Assembly (NCBI RefSeq): GCF_000429765.1
Contig: NZ_AUCM01000006.1
Span: 124,001-188,000, forward strand
Reading direction: 5' to 3'
Source of the DNA: Gemmobacter nectariphilus DSM 15620
Lineage (GTDB): Bacteria > Pseudomonadota > Alphaproteobacteria > Rhodobacterales > Rhodobacteraceae
DNA: 64,000 bases
Each line of letters begins with the position of its first letter. The stretch's first letter is position 1. The translations under genes and the position numbers were made by a program. Shown here piece after piece: positions 50,036 to 58,353 of the stretch. The notes below the pieces were generated by a model. It was not told where the DNA came from. It searched no databases and worked only from the letters and a program-made list of their open reading frames with translations.

Positions 50036-51427
50036 ATGACAACCTTTTCCGATCTCGGGCTGACGCCCAACCTGCTCAAGGCGCTGGACCGCTTGGGCTT
50101 TGACAAACCCACACCGATCCAGGCGCAGGCAATTCCGCAGGTGCTGGCGGGGCGCGACCTGATGGGGCTGGCACAGACCGGCACCGGCAAGACGGCGGCC
50201 TTTGGCCTGCCGCTGCTGAACCGCATCCTGGATATTGGCCATCCGCCGGCCCCGCGCACCGTGCGTGCGCTGATCCTGGCCCCGACGCGCGAGCTGGTGG
50301 CGCAGATCGCCGACCATCTGATGCTGTTCACCAAGGGCACCCCGGTCAAGGTGCAGAAGGTGATCGGCGGCGCATCTTTGCACAAGCAGGCCGAAGCGCT
50401 GGCGCGCGGCGCCGATGTGCTGGTCGCGACGCCGGGCCGGCTGATCGACCTGCTGGAGCGGCGGGCGCTGACCCTTGATGCCACGGGCTATCTGGTGCTG
50501 GACGAGGCTGACCAGATGCTTGACATGGGCTTCATCCATCTGCTGCGCCAGATCGCCCGCTATCTGCCGCACAAGCGCCAGACGCTGATGTTTTCCGCCA
50601 CCATGCCCAAGCTGATCGACGAGATCGCCGAGACCTATCTGCGCGATCCGGTCAAGGTGGCCGTCAACCCGCCCGGCAAGACCGCCGACCGCATCGACCA
50701 GGCCGTGCATTTCGTCAATCAGGGCGACAAGGCGAAGTTGCTGGAAGATTACCTGCTGAAACACCCCGGCGAGGCGGCGCTGGTCTTCAACCGCACCAAG
50801 CATGGTGCCGAAAAGCTGATGAAGCTGCTGGTCAGCTGGGGGTTTTCGGCCGGCTCGATCCACGGCAACAAGAGCCAGAACAACCGCGAGCGCACCCTTG
50901 CGGCCTTCCGCGCGGGCGAGCTGGATGTGCTGGTGGCCACGGATGTGGCCGCGCGCGGGATCGACATTCCGCTAGTGCGCCACGTCTACAACTATGACCT
51001 GCCGAATGTGCCGGACAACTATGTCCACCGCATCGGGCGGACGGCGCGGGCGGGTGCCTCGGGCAAGGCGGTGGCCTTCTGCGCGCCCGCAGAACAGGAC
51101 GAGCTGAAGGCGATCGAAAAGGTCACGGGCCAGCCGCTGCCGGTGATCGGTGGCACGCCCTATGACGGCCCGGTGGCCAAGCCCGCGCATGCCCCGCGCC
51201 GCCCCGGCCAGCAAAAGCCACAAGGCGCCCGCAAGGCACGCCCGCAGGGGGATCGCCCGCAAGGCGGCAAGCCTCAGGGCGACCGTCCGCAGGGTGGCAA
51301 GCCGCAAGGCGCGAAGCCGCAGGGCAAGCCGGGCCAGCGGGGCGATGGCAAGCCGCAGGGCCAACGGCCCGCCCAGCCGAAGGTTGCCGCATCGGGCAAC
51401 CGCCCGCCGCGCAGGCAGCCGCGCTGA
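50036..51427 (+). CDS. DEAD-box ATP-dependent RNA helicase (RhlE-like)
   Basis: A 463-residue RNA helicase with both RecA domains. Motifs in order are Q motif (FSDLGLTPNLLKALDRLGF ... PTPIQ), I (AQTGTGKTAAF), Ia (PTRELVAQI), Ib (TPGRLIDLL), II (LDEADQMLDMGF), III (SATMP), IV (ALVFNRTKHGA), V (LVATDVAARGIDI) and VI (HRIGRTARAG). From about residue 385 to the end is a basic, Gly/Gln/Pro/Lys-rich tail with a tandem GDRPQGGKPQ repeat, probably disordered and RNA-binding. GGTGGAG precedes the ATG at 50036. It probably acts in RNA remodelling, ribosome assembly or cold adaptation. Confidence 0.93.
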   Translation: MTTFSDLGLTPNLLKALDRLGFDKPTPIQAQAIPQVLAGRDLMGLAQTGTGKTAAFGLPLLNRILDIGHPPAPRTVRALILAPTRELVAQIADHLMLFTKGTPVKVQKVIGGASLHKQAEALARGADVLVATPGRLIDLLERRALTLDATGYLVLDEADQMLDMGFIHLLRQIARYLPHKRQTLMFSATMPKLIDEIAETYLRDPVKVAVNPPGKTADRIDQAVHFVNQGDKAKLLEDYLLKHPGEAALVFNRTKHGAEKLMKLLVSWGFSAGSIHGNKSQNNRERTLAAFRAGELDVLVATDVAARGIDIPLVRHVYNYDLPNVPDNYVHRIGRTARAGASGKAVAFCAPAEQDELKAIEKVTGQPLPVIGGTPYDGPVAKPAHAPRRPGQQKPQGARKARPQGDRPQGGKPQGDRPQGGKPQGAKPQGKPGQRGDGKPQGQRPAQPKVAASGNRPPRRQPR

Positions 51428-51452
51428 CGTCGCGCAGCAAGGCATGAGGGTG

Positions 51453-51522
51453 GCGGCGGGGTGAACCCCGCCCCACGACCTGTTGCGCCATGATGGCAAT
51501 CCATCGGGCGGGGCTCACCCCG
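51453..51522. terminator. Twin identical-stem hairpins between convergent genes
   Basis: GGCGGGG...CCCCGCC occurs twice: 51453-51470 (loop TGAA) and 51505-51522 (loop CTCA). They lie between the helicase stop (51427) and the stop of the convergent CII-like gene (51599). Each could stop transcription from one side, and because the stems are the same they could also pair with each other. Confidence 0.5.
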
Positions 51523-51598
51523 CCGCGCTTGCACGTCGCGCCAGGTCTCATGCACATGCGGCTTGCCCCGGATCACTTCAGGCCGGGATGCGCCGCGC

Positions 51599-52057
51599 CT
51601 AGCTGCCGGTCGCTTCCTGTTCCAGGTTCAGCTTCATGTCCAGCAGCACCTGTTGCAGGGCCAGCGTCTCGCGCAACAGGCGCTTGGCCTCGTTCACCGA
51701 GATGACCCCGTCACCGATGGCGGTGTGATATTCGCCCATCAGCATGGCGAAGCGCTGCGACAGCATGACGACATCGTTGTTCACCCCGCCCGAGGCCGCA
51801 TTGCGGCGTTCCTGATCGTAGGACAGAGTGATCCCTTGCAGGTCGGCCAGCGCCTCGGTCACATGGGGAAACTTCGCCGCCGCCTCCAGCTGGGCAACGA
51901 CGTCGATGGGCATGAAGCGGTCGTCGTGTTCGGCGCTGTCGGAATAATACCGGCCAAGCGTTGCCTTGGATTTCCCGGTGATGGTGCAGGCCGCCTCGAT
52001 CCCGACGTCCTTGACCAGGGCCTCGGTGTGTTTCTTCAGATAACTTCCAAGCGACAT
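51599..52057 (-). CDS. Phage CII-like (CP76-type) putative regulatory protein
   Basis: A 152-residue protein. The N-terminal third has a helix-turn-helix look (YLKKHTEALVKDVGIEAACT then GKSKATLGRYYSD) and resembles the phage regulatory protein CII / CP76 family; the C-terminal part is a long helix (EAKRLLRETLALQQVLLDMK), perhaps for oligomerisation. I am moderately sure of the family and do not know the role. No phage genes are near, so it is probably a domesticated host protein. The start at 52057 follows a G-rich site; an upstream ATG at 52126 is less likely. A GGGAAAT...ATTTCCC repeat lies just upstream. Confidence 0.6.
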   Translation of the reverse strand: MSLGSYLKKHTEALVKDVGIEAACTITGKSKATLGRYYSDSAEHDDRFMPIDVVAQLEAAAKFPHVTEALADLQGITLSYDQERRNAASGGVNNDVVMLSQRFAMLMGEYHTAIGDGVISVNEAKRLLRETLALQQVLLDMKLNLEQEATGS

Positions 52058-52415
52058 CGGGCCCCCGGCGCACACCCCCGCACGGGTCGGGGAAATTCCA
52101 CTGCGATTTCCCATTAATCCGATCACGGATGGTTGTCATGTAAAAGACGCTGCGGAACGTGCCGTGGCCGTAACGAGTGGCCGGTGTCCCCAGCATCGGC
52201 ATGTGTGGGGGGGGTCGCTGCGTCACGGTCCCGGCGGGACCAGCCGCGCGGCGGCCCCGGCCAAGGGCCAGGGATGAGCCATGCAGGCGCGCCCCCGCCC
52301 AGGTGGAATTGCCGGGTATGCGATGGCGATCCCGGGGCCGGGCGCAAGCTGCATCACCACGGAATGCTGCGCCCGATCTATTGCCGTGCCGGGCGGCAGC
52401 CGGTATCGCTCGGGC
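52058..52415. other. Intergenic region (358 bp) with one inverted repeat
   Basis: It separates the leftward CII-like gene and rightward tdk. The only clear structure is GGGAAAT (52090-52096) with ATTTCCC (52106-52112), 33 bp upstream of the CII-like start and a candidate autoregulatory site. The tdk frame is open back to 52281 without a ribosome-binding site. No promoter was recognised with confidence. Confidence 0.45.
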
Positions 52416-53015
52416 ATGGCCAAGCTCTATTTCCACTATTCCACCATGAACGCCGGCAAGTCGACGCTGCTGTTGCAGGCCGCCTACAACTACCGTGAAC
52501 GCGGCATGGCGCCATGGCTGTTGACCGCCCGGCTGGACACCCGCGCCGGCGAAGGGCGGATCGCCAGCCGTATCGGCATTTCGGAACCCGCCGATACCTT
52601 CACCCCCGAGGACGACATGTATGCGCTGGTGGCTGCGCGGCTGGGGCGCGGCCATGTCGATTGCGCCTTTGTGGACGAGGCACAGTTCCTGACGCGCGAT
52701 CAGGTCTGGCAACTGGCGCAGGCGGTCGATGATCTGCGCGTGCCGGTGATGTGCTATGGCCTGCGGGTCGATTTCCGGGGCGAGCTGTTCCCCGGATCCG
52801 CCGCACTGCTGGCGCTGGCCGATGAAATGCGCGAGGTTCGCACCATCTGCCATTGCGGCAAGAAGGCCACCATGGTCGTGCGCACCGGCCCCGACGGCAA
52901 GCCGTTGAAGGAAGGCGCGCAGGTCATGGTGGGCGGAAACGAGCGATATGTCAGCCTGTGCCGCCGCCATTGGCGCGAGGCGATGGGCGACAGCCCGGCC
53001 GCGACCGGGGAGTGA
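52416..53015 (+). CDS. tdk: Thymidine kinase (type II)
   Basis: A 199-residue nucleoside kinase that phosphorylates thymidine with ATP in the salvage pathway. The P-loop STMNAGKSTLLLQAA is near residues 8-22, the Asp/Glu segment CAFVDEAQFLT is the Walker B-like catalytic site, and the zinc lobe is formed by CHCGKKA and a later CRRH. The lasso region KPLKEGAQVMVGGNERYVSL is typical. The ATG at 52416 gives the normal type II N-terminus (MAKLYFHYSTMN). The ribosome-binding site is weak. Confidence 0.95.
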   Translation: MAKLYFHYSTMNAGKSTLLLQAAYNYRERGMAPWLLTARLDTRAGEGRIASRIGISEPADTFTPEDDMYALVAARLGRGHVDCAFVDEAQFLTRDQVWQLAQAVDDLRVPVMCYGLRVDFRGELFPGSAALLALADEMREVRTICHCGKKATMVVRTGPDGKPLKEGAQVMVGGNERYVSLCRRHWREAMGDSPAATGE

Positions 53016-53027
53016 GGAGGACTTGCC

Positions 53028-54182
53028 ATGCTGACCAATTCCGACATTGTGGAACTGACTGCCTTTCGCCGCCACCTGCACCAGCACCCCGAGGTTTCGG
53101 GGGACGAGGCCTGGACGGCCGCCGAAGTGGTCAAGGCCCTGCGCGAGATGGGCGCGCCGCAAGTGCTGACCGGGCTGGGCGGGCATGGTGTCGCCGCCAT
53201 CTGGCACGGGGCCGAGCCGGGACCGACCGTGATGTTCCGGTCCGAGCTGGACGCGCTGCCGATCGAGGAGCTGACGGGCAATCCCTGGGCCTCGACGATC
53301 CCCGGCAAGGGGCACCAGTGCGGCCATGACGGGCATACGACGATCCTGCTGGGGCTGGGCCGTCTGCTGTCGCGCCGCCCGCCGGCGCGGGGCCGCGCGG
53401 TGCTGATGTTCCAGCCTGCCGAGGAAAACGGCGCAGGCGCCGCTGCAGTGCTGGACGACCCGGCCTTTGCCGAGATCCGGCCCGACTGGGCGTTTTCGCT
53501 GCACAACTTCCCGGGCCTCGAGCATGGCGCCATGGCGCTGGAGGCGGGGCCGGCGAACTGTGCCTCGCGCGGGCTGAGGGTGGTGCTGACGGGGCATACC
53601 TCGCATGCCTCGACGCCGGAACATGCGCTGTCGCCCGCGCTGTCGCTGGCGCGGCTGATCCCGGCGGTGATGGCCGAAGGGCCGGGGGGCGATCTGGGCG
53701 ACGCGTTCCGGCTGGTCACCGTGACCCATGCCCGGATGGGAGAGCCGGCATTCGGCATCACGCCGGGCCGGGCCGAGCTGTGGATGACGCTGCGCACCGT
53801 GCATGATCGCGACATGGCCGACCTGCTGGCGCGCGTCACCGCACTGGTCGAGACCGAGGCCAAGGCGACGGGGCTGAAGGTGGACTATTCGCACCACGAC
53901 ATCTTTCACGCCTGCACCAACGATGCCGAGGCGACGCAGCGCCTGCTGAATGCTGCCGAGGCGGTTGGGATCACGCGCGAAAACAGTCAGTTCCCGATGC
54001 GCGGATCCGAGGATTTCGGCCTGTTCGGATCGCGTGGCGGGGCGAAATCGGCGATGTTCCGGCTGGGGTCGGGCTACCGCACGCCGAACCTGCACAACCC
54101 CGACTATGATTTCCCCGACGAGATCATCGAGCCGGGCGTGCGGGTGTTCGAGCGGGTTGCCCGCGATCTTCTGGGCGGCTGA
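53028..54182 (+). CDS. M20-family amidohydrolase (hippurate hydrolase-like)
   Basis: A 384-residue metallo-amidohydrolase. Motifs are RRHLHQHPEVSGDE, ELDALPIEE, the zinc-binding CGHDGHTTILLG, EENGAGA with the catalytic Glu, and a C-terminal RGSEDFGLF. This order is that of the N-acyl-L-amino-acid/hippurate/IAA-amino-acid hydrolase group. It probably releases an amino acid from an N-acyl conjugate in the cytoplasm. It follows tdk by 12 bp and precedes an RraA-like gene by 77 bp on the same strand. Confidence 0.9.
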   Translation: MLTNSDIVELTAFRRHLHQHPEVSGDEAWTAAEVVKALREMGAPQVLTGLGGHGVAAIWHGAEPGPTVMFRSELDALPIEELTGNPWASTIPGKGHQCGHDGHTTILLGLGRLLSRRPPARGRAVLMFQPAEENGAGAAAVLDDPAFAEIRPDWAFSLHNFPGLEHGAMALEAGPANCASRGLRVVLTGHTSHASTPEHALSPALSLARLIPAVMAEGPGGDLGDAFRLVTVTHARMGEPAFGITPGRAELWMTLRTVHDRDMADLLARVTALVETEAKATGLKVDYSHHDIFHACTNDAEATQRLLNAAEAVGITRENSQFPMRGSEDFGLFGSRGGAKSAMFRLGSGYRTPNLHNPDYDFPDEIIEPGVRVFERVARDLLGG

Positions 54183-54259
54183 GTCTGGCGGCGCCTTGGC
54201 GGCTGGGGTAGGCTGCGGGGCGCCGACCCCACCTCTTGGCTGATGACAAGGACCACGCC

Positions 54260-54976
54260 ATGACCCTGACCCCTGAAATCCGCGCACAGCTGGAACAGGT
54301 GACGACTGCCACGCTGACCACCGTTCTGCTGAAAAAGGGCCTGCGCAACTGCTGGATCCGGGGCGCGATGCCGCTGACGGGCGCCGCGCAAACCGGCAGC
54401 CGTGCCGTGGGCGAGGCGTTTACCCTGCGCTTCATTCCGATGCGCGAGGATCTGGCAACGCCCGCCAGCTGGGGCAACCCGATTTCGACCCGCGCCGCCA
54501 TCGAGGCAATGCCCGAAGGCGTGATCGCGGTGGCCGATGCGATGGGCGTGACGGATGCCGGGATCTTTGGCGATATCCTGTGTGCCCGCATGGCGGTGCG
54601 CAAGGTGCGCGCGCTGGTGACCGATGGCGTGATGCGCGATCTGGCCGGGGTGCAGACCACCGGCATTCCGGTCTGGGCGCAGGGCACGGCGGCACCGGCC
54701 TCGATCGCCGGGCTGACCTTTGTGGGCTGGAACGAGCCGATCGCTTGCGGCGGGGTTGCCGTCTTTGCCGGTGACGTGATCGTGGCCGATACCGATGGCG
54801 CGGTGGTGATCCCCAAGGATGTGGCGGCCGATGTCGCCGCTGCCGCGGTCGAACAGGAAGAGATGGAAGGCTGGATCATGGACCAGGCCAAGGGCGGCGC
54901 CGCGCTGCCGGGGCTCTATCCGATGAACGCCGAGACGAAAGCGCGGTTCGAGGCCTGGAAGGCATCGAAGGGCTGA
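54260..54976 (+). CDS. RraA-like / HMG-CHA aldolase-family protein
   Basis: A 238-residue protein of the RraA fold, a family that includes the RNase E inhibitor RraA and 4-hydroxy-4-methyl-2-oxoglutarate / 4-carboxy-4-hydroxy-2-oxoadipate aldolases. Visible hallmarks are GVIAVADAMGVTDAGIFGDI and VTDGVMRDLAGV, the latter holding the Arg-Asp pair that binds metal and oxo acid in the aldolases. The intact Arg-Asp suggests a catalytic oxo-acid aldolase or dehydratase rather than an RNase E regulator. AAGGACC precedes the ATG at 54260. Confidence 0.85.
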   Translation: MTLTPEIRAQLEQVTTATLTTVLLKKGLRNCWIRGAMPLTGAAQTGSRAVGEAFTLRFIPMREDLATPASWGNPISTRAAIEAMPEGVIAVADAMGVTDAGIFGDILCARMAVRKVRALVTDGVMRDLAGVQTTGIPVWAQGTAAPASIAGLTFVGWNEPIACGGVAVFAGDVIVADTDGAVVIPKDVAADVAAAAVEQEEMEGWIMDQAKGGAALPGLYPMNAETKARFEAWKASKG

Positions 54977-54986
54977 GACTGCGGGA

Positions 54987-55033
54987 CCGGGGGCCAGCCC
55001 CCGGACCCCCGGGGTATTTGAGAAAAGGCAAAG
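54987..55033 (+). repeat. 3'-end intergenic repeat, copy 8 (downstream of RraA-like gene)
   Basis: Hairpin CCGGGGGC-ca-GCCCCCGG (54987-55004) is followed by CCCCCGGGGTATTTG and tail AGAAAAGGCAAAG (55006-55033). It begins 10 bp after the stop, in the sense direction. This is the most diverged copy (GTATTTG core, GGCAAAG tail). Confidence 0.7.
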
Positions 55034-55064
55034 CAGCCCGCGCCGGGTTGCCAAGGAGGCGTCG

Positions 55065-57893
55065 ATGGCATTCGGCAAGGGGCATCATCTGCATCTGATC
55101 GACGGATCGGCCTATATCTTTCGGGCCTATCACGCATTGCCGCCGCTGACGCGCAAATCGGACGGGTTGCCGGTGGGGGCGGTTGCAGGGTTTTGCAACA
55201 TGATCTCGCGCTATGTGGACGGGAACGGGTCCAGCAAGGATGCGCCAACGCATGTCGCGGTGATCTTTGACTATTCGTCCAAGACCTTTCGCAACGAGAT
55301 TTTCCCCGACTACAAGGCCAACCGCCCGCCGCCGCCCGAGGATCTGCGCCCGCAGTTTCCCCTGACGCGCGAGGCGACGCGGGCCTTCAACCTGCCGGCC
55401 ATCGAGGTGAAGGACTTTGAGGCCGACGACATCATCGCCACGCTGGCCCGTCAGGCGCGCGAGGCGGGGGGGCGGTGCACGATCATTTCCTCGGACAAGG
55501 ATCTGATGCAGCTGGTGGGCGGCGGGGTCGAGATGTTCGATCCGATGAAGAACCGCGCCATGGGGCTGGCCGAGGTCGAGGAAAAGTTCGGTGTCGGCCC
55601 CGACCGCGTGGTCGATGTGCAATCGCTGGCCGGGGATTCGGTCGACAATGTGCCTGGCGCGCCGGGGATCGGGCTGAAGACCGCAGCGCTGCTTATTCAG
55701 GAGTATGGCGATCTGGACAGCCTGCTGGCCCGCGCGGCCGAGATCAAGCAGCCCAAGCGGCGGCAGACGCTGATCGACTTTGCCGACCAGATTCGCATCT
55801 CGCGCGAGCTGGTGCGGCTGAAGGATGACACGCCCTTGCCGGTGACGCTGGATGATCTGGAAGTGCGCGAGCCGGTGGCCGAGGAATTGATGGAATTCCT
55901 GACCCGGATGGAGTTCCGCAGCCTGACCAAGCGGATCGCCGAGCGGCTGAAGATCGAGGCCCCGGCGATTTCCGCCGACATGGCGGCCAGCGACGACCAT
56001 GCCCCGCCGCCCGAAGCCGCGCCCTCGGTGCCGTTTGATCAAGGCGCCTATGTCACCATCCGCGACGAGGCCACGCTGTCGCAATGGCTGGCGGCTGCGG
56101 TGGAGCAGGGCTTTGTTGCGGTGGATACCGAGACCACCAGCCTTGACGAGATGCGGGCAGAGCTGGTTGGCGTTTCGCTGGCGCTGGCACCGGGGCGGGC
56201 GGCCTATATCCCGCTGGGTCATGTGACCGGGGGCGGGGATCTGTTCGGGGCGGCCACGCGGACCGAGGGGCAGATGGACATGGGCCGCGCGCTGGCGCTG
56301 TTGCGGCCGGTGCTGGAGGATGGGTCTGTCCTGAAGATCGGGCAGAACATGAAATACGACATGAAGATCTTCGCCCGGCATGGCATTCGTGTTGCGCCGA
56401 TCGAGGATACCATGTTGCAAAGCTATGCGATGCATGCGGGCCTGCACGGGCATGGCATGGATCTGCTGTCCGAGCAGTATCTGGGCCATATTCCGATTCC
56501 GATCAAATCCTTGCTGGGGGGCGGCAAATCGGCCGTGACCTTTGACAAGGTGGATGTGGCCGAAGCGTCGAAATACGCCGCCGAGGATGCCGACATCACC
56601 TTGCGGCTCTGGCAGAAGTTCCGCCCCCAGCTGCATCTGGCGCATGTGACCACGGTCTACGAGACGCTGGAGCGCCCGCTGGTGCCCGTGCTGGCCGACA
56701 TGGAAATGGCCGGGATCCGGGTGGATCGCGATGTTCTGGCCCGCATGTCCAATGCATTCGCGCAAAAGCTGGTGCAGCTGGAAGAAGAAATCCACGAGAT
56801 CGCCGGCGAGAAGTTCAACGTGGGTTCCCCCAAGCAGTTGGGCGAGGTGCTGTTCGACCGCATGGGCGTGCCGGGCGGCGAAAAGGGCAAGACCGGCGCC
56901 TATGCCACCGGCGCCGATGTGCTGGAGGATGTGACGACGCTGGAGGACAGCCACCCGCAGGGCGCGCGGCTGGCGGCGCGGGTGCTGGACTGGCGCCAGA
57001 TCGCCAAGCTGAAATCCACCTACACCGACACGCTGCAAGAGGCGATCAACCCCGAGACGGGGCGGGTGCACACCAGCTATTCCATCGCGGGGGCGAACAC
57101 AGGGCGGCTGGCCTCGACCGATCCGAACTTGCAGAACATTCCCGTGCGAACCGAGGAAGGGCGGCGGATCCGCCAAGCCTTTGTCGCGCCCGAGGGGAAG
57201 GTGCTGCTCAGCCTGGACTATAGCCAGATCGAGCTGCGCATCCTGGCGCATATCGCGGATATTCCGGCGCTGAAACAGGCGTTCCGCGATGGCCTCGACA
57301 TTCACGCGATGACAGCATCCGAGATGTTCAGCGTGCCGATCGAGGGGATGGATCCGATGATCCGCCGGCAGGCCAAGGCGATCAACTTTGGCGTGATCTA
57401 CGGGATCTCGGGCTTTGGGCTGGCGCGCAACCTGCGGATCCCGCGGGCCGAGGCGCAGGGGTTCATCGACCGCTATTTCGAGCGCTTTCCGGGGATCCGC
57501 GAATACATGGACCACACCATCGCCTTTGCGAAGGAACATGGCCATGTGCGCACCCTGTTCGGCCGGCGCATCCACACGCCCGAGATCAATGCGCGCGGCC
57601 CCGGCGCCGGCTTTGCCCGCCGCGCGGCGATCAACGCGCCGATCCAGGGGACAGCGGCCGACATCATCCGCCGCGCCATGGTGCGGATGCCCGAGGCAAT
57701 CGCCGGCCTGCCTGCGACCATGCTGTTGCAGGTCCATGACGAATTGCTGTTCGAAGTCGAGGCCGCAGCGGTCGATGACACCATCGCCCGCGTCAAGGCG
57801 GTGATGGAGGGCGCGGCCGCCCCTGCCGTGCATCTGGACGTGCCGCTGGTGGTCGATGCCGGGCGCGGCGCCAACTGGGCCGAGGCGCATTGA
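55065..57893 (+). CDS. polA: DNA polymerase I
   Basis: A 942-residue enzyme with the three PolA domains. The 5'-nuclease domain (about 1-300) starts LIDGSAYIFRAYHALPPL. The 3'-5' exonuclease domain (about 325-515) keeps the catalytic D354 and E356 in VAVDTETTSL and YAAEDADITLRLW, so proofreading is likely active. The polymerase domain carries motif A with D718 (LDYSQIELR), motif B with K771 (RRQAKAINFG) and motif C with D892 (QVHDELLFE). It acts in Okazaki fragment processing and repair. AGGAGG precedes the ATG. The next gene starts within its stop codon. Confidence 0.97.
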   Translation: MAFGKGHHLHLIDGSAYIFRAYHALPPLTRKSDGLPVGAVAGFCNMISRYVDGNGSSKDAPTHVAVIFDYSSKTFRNEIFPDYKANRPPPPEDLRPQFPLTREATRAFNLPAIEVKDFEADDIIATLARQAREAGGRCTIISSDKDLMQLVGGGVEMFDPMKNRAMGLAEVEEKFGVGPDRVVDVQSLAGDSVDNVPGAPGIGLKTAALLIQEYGDLDSLLARAAEIKQPKRRQTLIDFADQIRISRELVRLKDDTPLPVTLDDLEVREPVAEELMEFLTRMEFRSLTKRIAERLKIEAPAISADMAASDDHAPPPEAAPSVPFDQGAYVTIRDEATLSQWLAAAVEQGFVAVDTETTSLDEMRAELVGVSLALAPGRAAYIPLGHVTGGGDLFGAATRTEGQMDMGRALALLRPVLEDGSVLKIGQNMKYDMKIFARHGIRVAPIEDTMLQSYAMHAGLHGHGMDLLSEQYLGHIPIPIKSLLGGGKSAVTFDKVDVAEASKYAAEDADITLRLWQKFRPQLHLAHVTTVYETLERPLVPVLADMEMAGIRVDRDVLARMSNAFAQKLVQLEEEIHEIAGEKFNVGSPKQLGEVLFDRMGVPGGEKGKTGAYATGADVLEDVTTLEDSHPQGARLAARVLDWRQIAKLKSTYTDTLQEAINPETGRVHTSYSIAGANTGRLASTDPNLQNIPVRTEEGRRIRQAFVAPEGKVLLSLDYSQIELRILAHIADIPALKQAFRDGLDIHAMTASEMFSVPIEGMDPMIRRQAKAINFGVIYGISGFGLARNLRIPRAEAQGFIDRYFERFPGIREYMDHTIAFAKEHGHVRTLFGRRIHTPEINARGPGAGFARRAAINAPIQGTAADIIRRAMVRMPEAIAGLPATMLLQVHDELLFEVEAAAVDDTIARVKAVMEGAAAPAVHLDVPLVVDAGRGANWAEAH

Positions 57894-58267
57894 TGATCCG
57901 CGACTGGCCAGAGCTGAAGGCGCTGGCCCTGTCGCTGGATCTGCCGCGCGTGACGGTCGAACATCCCTGGGGCCACGAGGCGCTGAAGGCGCATGGCAAG
58001 ATGTGGTGCTGGTGGTCGCCGCTGGAAGATGCGGCGGTGTTCCGGGCGGATCGGGACGAGCGAGAGATGTTGATGGCGGCCGATCCGGAGACGTTCTTTC
58101 TGCACCCGCATTACGCCGCCCATGCGCTGGTGCTGGTGCGGGGCGGGCGGATCGACCCTGGCTGGGCGCGGGCACGGCTGCTGCGGGAATGGCAGGCGGC
58201 GGCGCCGAAGCGCTGGCTCAGGGAGTGGACGGCGCAGAACCCGGATCATATCGGCGCCGGCGCCTAG
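57893..58267 (+). CDS. MmcQ/YjbR-family protein
   Basis: A 124-residue protein of the YjbR (CyaY-like fold, DUF419) family: VTVEHPWGHEALKAHGKMW, then FRADRDEREMLM and the C-terminal LLREWQAAAPKRWLREW are characteristic. A DNA-binding role has been suggested for the family, but the biochemical function is not established. Its ATG shares one base with the polA stop, so it is co-translated with DNA polymerase I, and it is followed by a 3'-end repeat. Confidence 0.83.
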   Translation: MIRDWPELKALALSLDLPRVTVEHPWGHEALKAHGKMWCWWSPLEDAAVFRADRDEREMLMAADPETFFLHPHYAAHALVLVRGGRIDPGWARARLLREWQAAAPKRWLREWTAQNPDHIGAGA

Positions 58268-58350
58268 GGGGGCGCTGCCCCCATGGCCGGTGATGCGCGG
58301 GCTGGCGCCGGACCCGCGGCCCCCCGGGATATTTGGATCAAGGCGAAAGA
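58268..58350 (+). repeat. 3'-end intergenic repeat, copy 9 (downstream of YjbR gene)
   Basis: Hairpin GGGGGC-gct-GCCCCC (58268-58282) starts directly at the stop codon, followed by a G/C-rich spacer and CCCCCGGGATATTTGG with tail ATCAAGGCGAAAGA (58321-58350). It is in the sense direction of polA-yjbR and ends 3 bp before the convergent GntR stop. Confidence 0.78.
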
Positions 58351-58353
58351 CAA

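Noticed and set aside
51247-51312. CRISPR-like short tandem repeat
   Set aside because: The periodicity is in frame inside the helicase tail and encodes GDRPQGGKPQ; there are no spacers.
51599-52057. Prophage remnant
   Set aside because: Only one CII-like gene is present. There is no integrase, capsid, att repeat or flanking tRNA.
54876-58175. Open frame of about 1100 codons antisense to polA
   Set aside because: polA on the other strand has every catalytic motif. The antisense translation is low-complexity shadow sequence.
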